Source: Ustilaginoidea virens (taxonomy: Eukaryota > Ascomycota > Sordariomycetes > Hypocreales > Clavicipitaceae). Taken from it: a DNA stretch of 64,000 nucleotides. Where the stretch lies: assembly GCF_000687475.1 (NCBI RefSeq), contig NC_057316.1, forward strand, positions 5,394,001 through 5,458,000, written 5' to 3'. The position numbers and the translations under genes are program-made. A model generated the notes under the pieces. That model saw only the letters and a list, made by a program, of their open reading frames with translations. It had not been told where the DNA came from and ran no database searches. Positions within the stretch are counted from its first letter, which is position 1. The number at the start of each line of letters is the position of its first letter. Below, piece by piece: positions 60,084 through 64,000 of this stretch.

Positions 60084-60132
60084 CCTCTCTCCTCTCTCCT
60101 CTCTCCTCTCTCCTCTCTCCTCTCTCCTCTCT
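60084..60132. repeat. 7-nt tandem array, unit CCTCTCT
   Basis: Seven perfect units of seven bases, a pure pyrimidine tract that could form triplex DNA. Confidence 0.95.
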
Positions 60133-60795
60133 CTCTCCCCTCACCTCTCTCCTCTCTCCATCTCTCGGACGGACCCGGCGGCCCCCGTCGGTCGCACATA
60201 TCACATACGCAAGCGCGCCTTGTCAATAGCCAAAACATTCCCGACACCTAATTGCCGCACTCGTCCACATCGACTTCTCTCCTCCTCAAGCAACTATCGA
60301 GACAGGTACCCCTTACCCACCTGAATTCCTTGGGTACCTGGTAAACGTCTGTACCGACGACGGCTCTTCCGATCGACAGCTGTTAATATTTTCCGGCTCC
60401 AAAGTCGAGTCACTACTCTAGTCCGCCACGTTGCGTCCGTGTTCGACCCGCACCTAGCTGAAGCAAGTCAAGTCTTGAATCTACCGAGTACCGAATACCC
60501 TAGGGGCTCGTTCTTGTGTTGTAGGGCACAGGCCAGACCTGACGGTTTATCCCCGTTCTGGTTGGTCCAACTTCCGCGACGAGAAACGACACCGGCCCGT
60601 TAGGCCAGGGTTGAACAGCTTTGCTCATGCCTGGCTCGACACAACGCACTGCCGTCCAACTCAGTTGCATGTCATTTGACTCACCATAGTTGTTCACTGC
60701 CCATCTGGCGCGACTGGGGCAGACGGAATTCATCGCCAACCCCGCTTTATTTTGCCTCGATTTCGGCAGCCATCACCAGCTGAATCTACCTATCC

Positions 60796-60796
<1 letters not shown>

Positions 60797-60836
<40 letters not shown>
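60797..60836. repeat. (TG)20 microsatellite
   Basis: A perfect TG run of 40 bases. Confidence 0.95.
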
Positions 60837-60837
<1 letters not shown>

Positions 60838-61752
60838 AAAGCTGAATGAAAAACCTTGCGGGTTTCCTGATCAAGACACATTAGCAACGCCCTGGCGGGA
60901 TTTTGGCAACATACTTGAGAGAGGCAAGACGAATCCGTTGTGACGACGGCGCCTGCAGGTGTACCTGCTCACACAAGTACAGTCAGTACAAGCACAGCTC
61001 AAGACTGAATCGGAAACCAAACCGAATCCTTGATAAAGGTCAACCAACTGGTACGCATCTGTATCTCCGCCGTTTGGATGCCTTGGCGCACTAACAGAAG
61101 CTCCACAGTCATCTCCCACCACTAATGACGACTTGGTAGGTACATGTAGGTACCTGCCTTACCCAAGCTACCTTAGGTACCTATTCAAGCATCAATATCT
61201 GCCAGCTCGGGTCGCTCTCGCCCTGTATTTCTCTTGCCTCGCGTGGTAAGTGAGCATTGCCCGACCCAAGTTGTGCGGCTTCTGGCGCGCACGCTTCTCC
61301 GCCTCCAGGGCTTCTGGCGCTGCTGAGTGGCAGCCCAATCCGCCGCCCCTGCCACGGCACTGCCGACCAACTGAGCTGGGAAGCCTGAATCAGTCTGGTT
61401 GGTTCCAAAGCGGCCCTTCCCCCACTTGCCTGTTGCTACTGGGAAAACAGCAGTAGTAGTAGTCAACTGGTCTTTACGGCGAGGGGGAACGAACCCCCCC
61501 TTTCTGGGCCCTCGTCCGCACACCCCCCAACCCCCCACCCCCCACACCCCCCCTCCTCCCCCCACCAACCTGCTCCAGGAATTCCCTAATGGCCCTTCTG
61601 GCTACCTAGGTACCTAGCCACTCACTTTTTGCCTGCTATTTATTCCTTCCTACTTATCACCGCGCCGTCCTCCCCCCCACCTTTATTAGTTACTCGCTAT
61701 TTTCTTGGCTTCGCCTTTCGAGCAAACAGCCTAGCTAACCAAGTCCGACAGC

Positions 61753-61899
61753 ATGAAACGACCTTCACCTCTCACACCATCTTCAACTTCCACTTCTGTC
61801 AAAAACGCCCTACTCGATCTAGGACTATCAAGCCGACCCAACAAACAAGCGAGTGGCTGTGAACTGCCCTGTCCTGTCCTGACACCGCCTGCAGCCTAG
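61753..61899 (+). other. 48-codon open frame in the bHLH upstream region
   Basis: It starts ATG AAA CGA and ends TAG; the peptide MKRPSPLTPSSTSTSVKNAL and its continuation have no family match. It may be an upstream ORF in the long leader of the bHLH gene or chance. A second tiny upstream ORF of four codons starts at 62212. Confidence 0.3.
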
Positions 61900-62276
61900 C
61901 CAGGATACACTCAGACGATTGAACAGACCAAGCAGAAACCAAGGAGCGCCAGGCCAGGCAGGTCTTTCTGCCCGTCTTGCTTCTTAGTCGCCCATCCACC
62001 ACCGCCCTGCTATTCAGACGGCCCATCCACCTTTCCATCCATTCTTCTCACAAGCCACTTTGCTGGCCCGGAAAATCAAATACCTGGCGACTCCTCTCCT
62101 GGCGTCGCGACTCCCTCTTATAACGAACCTCCCTTGGTTGAAGGCCGCTGCGGCTGTCAACCTCAACAACGCCTCAACAACTCTTAATTCATCCTGACAC
62201 TCCTGGTTTAGATGGAGATTAGATAGAGTCCGCCATCATTCTCCTACAACACTGCGCCAGCATTAACCATCTCTGG

Positions 62277-62439
62277 GTGAGTCTTTCGCAATTGCCAGCG
62301 ATACCCACTGACGTTGCCCCTCCCCAACCTGCAACCAGTCTTGTCCGACACCTCCGACACACGAGTCCTTTAGCAACGACGTCTTCACTGTTATTCTGTC
62401 GCAGAAATTGGTTTCTCTCTTCCTGCTCACTTCTTTCAG
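62277..62439 (+). other. Probable 5'-UTR intron of the bHLH gene
   Basis: A strong donor (GTGAGT at 62277) and a pyrimidine-rich acceptor (CTTTCAG at 62433-62439) frame 163 bases in the leader, about 300 bases before the start codon. An alternative acceptor is CGCAG at about 62403. Removing it takes out no start codon of the main frame. Confidence 0.5.
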
Positions 62440-62735
62440 GCTTCGGACCTTCTTCTTCTCCCTCTTCTTCTTGGTCATATTTTTTTCTCCCGAAATCAAA
62501 GCCAAGCTAATCATCCAGACCAGTAGCACGCTGGTTTTTGTATTCCAGAGTGGCCTGGCCGTCCTTGAATTGACTGTTGACACATCTTTTTCCCCACCCG
62601 TGATCGGCAACCGGGCAGCTGTGTCGCATCGGCCTATACGAAATCGTTTTGACGGTGCCGTCAATCCCCCCTTTGTATTTCGCAAAGCTGGCTTCTCTAA
62701 CATCTGTCGAGCTTCAGAAGCTCAACTTATATACG

Positions 62736-64000
62736 ATGGCCCAACACGGATACGGCCATTTTGCCTCTGCCCCTAATGGAGGCAATATCGATCCAAACGA
62801 CCTCGCCATGAATGGTGGATACTCTCCCTCCTTCTCCAACGGCAACAACTTCAACTCAGCTTCAAGCAATGCCCCAAACGGCTTTTCCAGTGGCAATGCT
62901 GTTTTTGGCGACGATGAACTTCTAGATGGACTCGCGTCGCCCTCAGATGGCCAGCCGGGTTTCCACGGCCAAGGTCAAGACTATGGAGGCATGAATATAG
63001 GTTTCAACCAAGGCCCCTTCGCGTCGCAACGAGGCTCTGGCTTGCAAATTGATCCAAGCCAGATAAACGGCTTCTCCCAAACTCCCGATGGCGATCCAAT
63101 CCAAAGCCCCTATGCTGCTGGCTTCACCGCTCAGTTTCGTCAGATGCAAAATAACCACTCTCTGGGCGGCTCGCTGCAATCACCAATGTCGTACTCGGGC
63201 TCCCCATTAACCGCAGGCGATATGGGTGCGGATGGTAATGACAATCATTATCTCAAGGCCAGAGCCCGTATGTCCCAGCAGATGCAACAGAAACCATCCG
63301 CCGCTCGCAGCCCAATGACGCCCAAGACCAATAGCATTCACGGGATCCCTATCGGCTCCCAGGATTCATCCGGGTTTGGACCGCAGTCCATGCGACCGTC
63401 GGGCAGCCACGAGAAATCTCCCTCAGCACAGTGGGGCAACACTCCCAGCGGAAGTATCCCTGCGTCTTACAATTCTGGCTTCTCCTCGCCCATGCAGCAA
63501 GGCATGATGCCCATCAATGAAGTCATGCTCAAGGGAGGCACCTCGATGCCCGCCAAGCTGGGCGTCGCTCCAGGCGCCGTGTCGTCTCAGGAGATGAAGC
63601 GCAAGCGACGCCGCGAGTCGCATAATCTTGTCGAGCGTCGACGCCGCGACAATATCAACGAAAGGATCCAAGATCTTAGCAAACTAGTTCCTTCACACCG
63701 GTTGGAAGACGAGAAGATCCGCAAGTTGATTCAGAACGGAACGCCACTGTCCCCGACTCTGACGGGCATGTCTAGCCCCGGTCAGGCCACATCCAGCCTG
63801 GCTGGTCCTGGTGCCCGTCGAGCTGCCGGTAGCAACGCTGGTAACATCACCACCGGTCTCCCAATCGAGGAAAAGGATAAGGGGCCCAACAAAGGAGACA
63901 TTTTAAACGGCGCCGTCAGCTGGACTCGCGACTTGATGTGGATGCTGCACCTCAAACTTCAACAGCAGGAGGAACTGATGAATACCATTGCCGAGTTGGG
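62736..64000 (+). CDS. bHLH transcription factor, 5' part (truncated by the window edge)
   Basis: An open frame of 421 codons starting ATG GCC CAA runs off the window with no intron up to that point. The first 280 residues are rich in Gly, Ser, Asn, Pro and Gln. The basic region is at about residues 287-305 (KRKRRRESHNLVERRRRDNI); its H-x3-E-x3-R pattern is that of proteins binding CACGTG-type E-boxes. Helix 1 (NERIQDLSKLVPSH) is followed by an unusual loop of about 63 residues before helix 2 (KGDILNGAVSWTRDLMWMLH) and a continuing coiled coil (LKLQQQEELMNTIAEL). Fungal relatives are often labelled GlcD gamma, but the biological role is not clear from the sequence. Long upstream leader and a probable leader intron suggest post-transcriptional control. 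Confidence 0.85.
   Translation, partial: MAQHGYGHFASAPNGGNIDPNDLAMNGGYSPSFSNGNNFNSASSNAPNGFSSGNAVFGDDELLDGLASPSDGQPGFHGQGQDYGGMNIGFNQGPFASQRGSGLQIDPSQINGFSQTPDGDPIQSPYAAGFTAQFRQMQNNHSLGGSLQSPMSYSGSPLTAGDMGADGNDNHYLKARARMSQQMQQKPSAARSPMTPKTNSIHGIPIGSQDSSGFGPQSMRPSGSHEKSPSAQWGNTPSGSIPASYNSGFSSPMQQGMMPINEVMLKGGTSMPAKLGVAPGAVSSQEMKRKRRRESHNLVERRRRDNINERIQDLSKLVPSHRLEDEKIRKLIQNGTPLSPTLTGMSSPGQATSSLAGPGARRAAGSNAGNITTGLPIEEKDKGPNKGDILNGAVSWTRDLMWMLHLKLQQQEELMNTIAEL

Larger units (their letters stand above)
56838..62735. other. 5.9-kb intergenic region upstream of the bHLH gene
   Basis: No gene recognised. Repeats fill it: an 8-nt CACTGCGG array at 57980-58011, a 7-nt CGTTCGT array at 58078-58103, a 12-nt CTGCACGACCAG array at about 58268-58319, a 10-nt GGTGCTGCGT array at 59238-59287, GCGGT repeats at about 59365-59415, a 7-nt CCTCTCT array at 60084-60132 and (TG)20 at 60797-60836. 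TAGG clusters lie at 61137-61185 and 61604-61620. The last kilobase is probably the promoter and a long leader of the bHLH gene. Confidence 0.6.

Noticed and set aside
1..64000. CRISPR arrays, integrases, transposase or reverse-transcriptase remnants
   Set aside because: None was seen; the regular repeats have units of 2-14 bases with no spacers, and no transposon-type ORF was recognised.

Overview
The window is nuclear DNA of a filamentous ascomycete. The short spliced introns (GT(A/G)NGT donors, CTRAY branch sites, YAG ends), the fungal-specific families (Zn2Cys6 regulator, DUF3824 protein, BPL_N secreted protein, GPI-anchored Ser/Thr protein) and the protein sequences point to a Sordariomycete, most likely Hypocreales. 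That placement is inferred from family resemblance, not from a search. I see no bacterial, viral or plasmid genes, no CRISPR array and no recognisable transposon ORF.

Layout, left to right: a THO-complex WD40 protein THOC3/Tex3 (575-2168, +); a Zn2Cys6 regulator (4815-8032, +) converging on a PHS-type MFS transporter (8634-11025, -); a conserved protein of unknown function (14726-16186, +); acetate kinase (16847-18186, +); a secreted BPL_N protein (20109-21653, +) converging on a polyQ/polyH C2H2 regulator (23395-24435, -); a 9.4 kb stretch with no recognisable gene; the divergent splicing-factor pair prp31 (33827-35797, -) and clf1 (36153-38171, +); an intron-containing tRNA-Arg(ACG) (38476-38581); a DUF3824 protein (40169-42358, -); a small GPI-anchored protein (44114-44804, +); a La-motif RNA-binding protein (47084-49498, -); the Golgi protein Sft2 (55440-56837, -); and the start of a bHLH regulator (62736 to the window edge, +).

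The genes do not form a pathway cluster. Four of them (THOC3, Prp31, Clf1, the La-motif protein) act on mRNA synthesis, export, splicing or translation, and prp31 and clf1 share one 355-bp intergenic promoter. The exon structures were assembled by hand from splice signals and reading-frame continuity; every spliced CDS given has a total length divisible by three and no internal stop.

The most unusual property is the intergenic and intronic DNA. It is long, gene-poor and packed with homopolymers, microsatellites and short tandem arrays. Three patterns recur across unrelated sites: arrays with a 7-nt unit, clusters of TAGGTA/CCTAGG-type sequence often lying upstream of genes, and a dispersed TACGGAGTA/TACTCCGTA element. 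I found no convincing new multi-gene system; the repeats and a few gene-structure oddities are the best leads.
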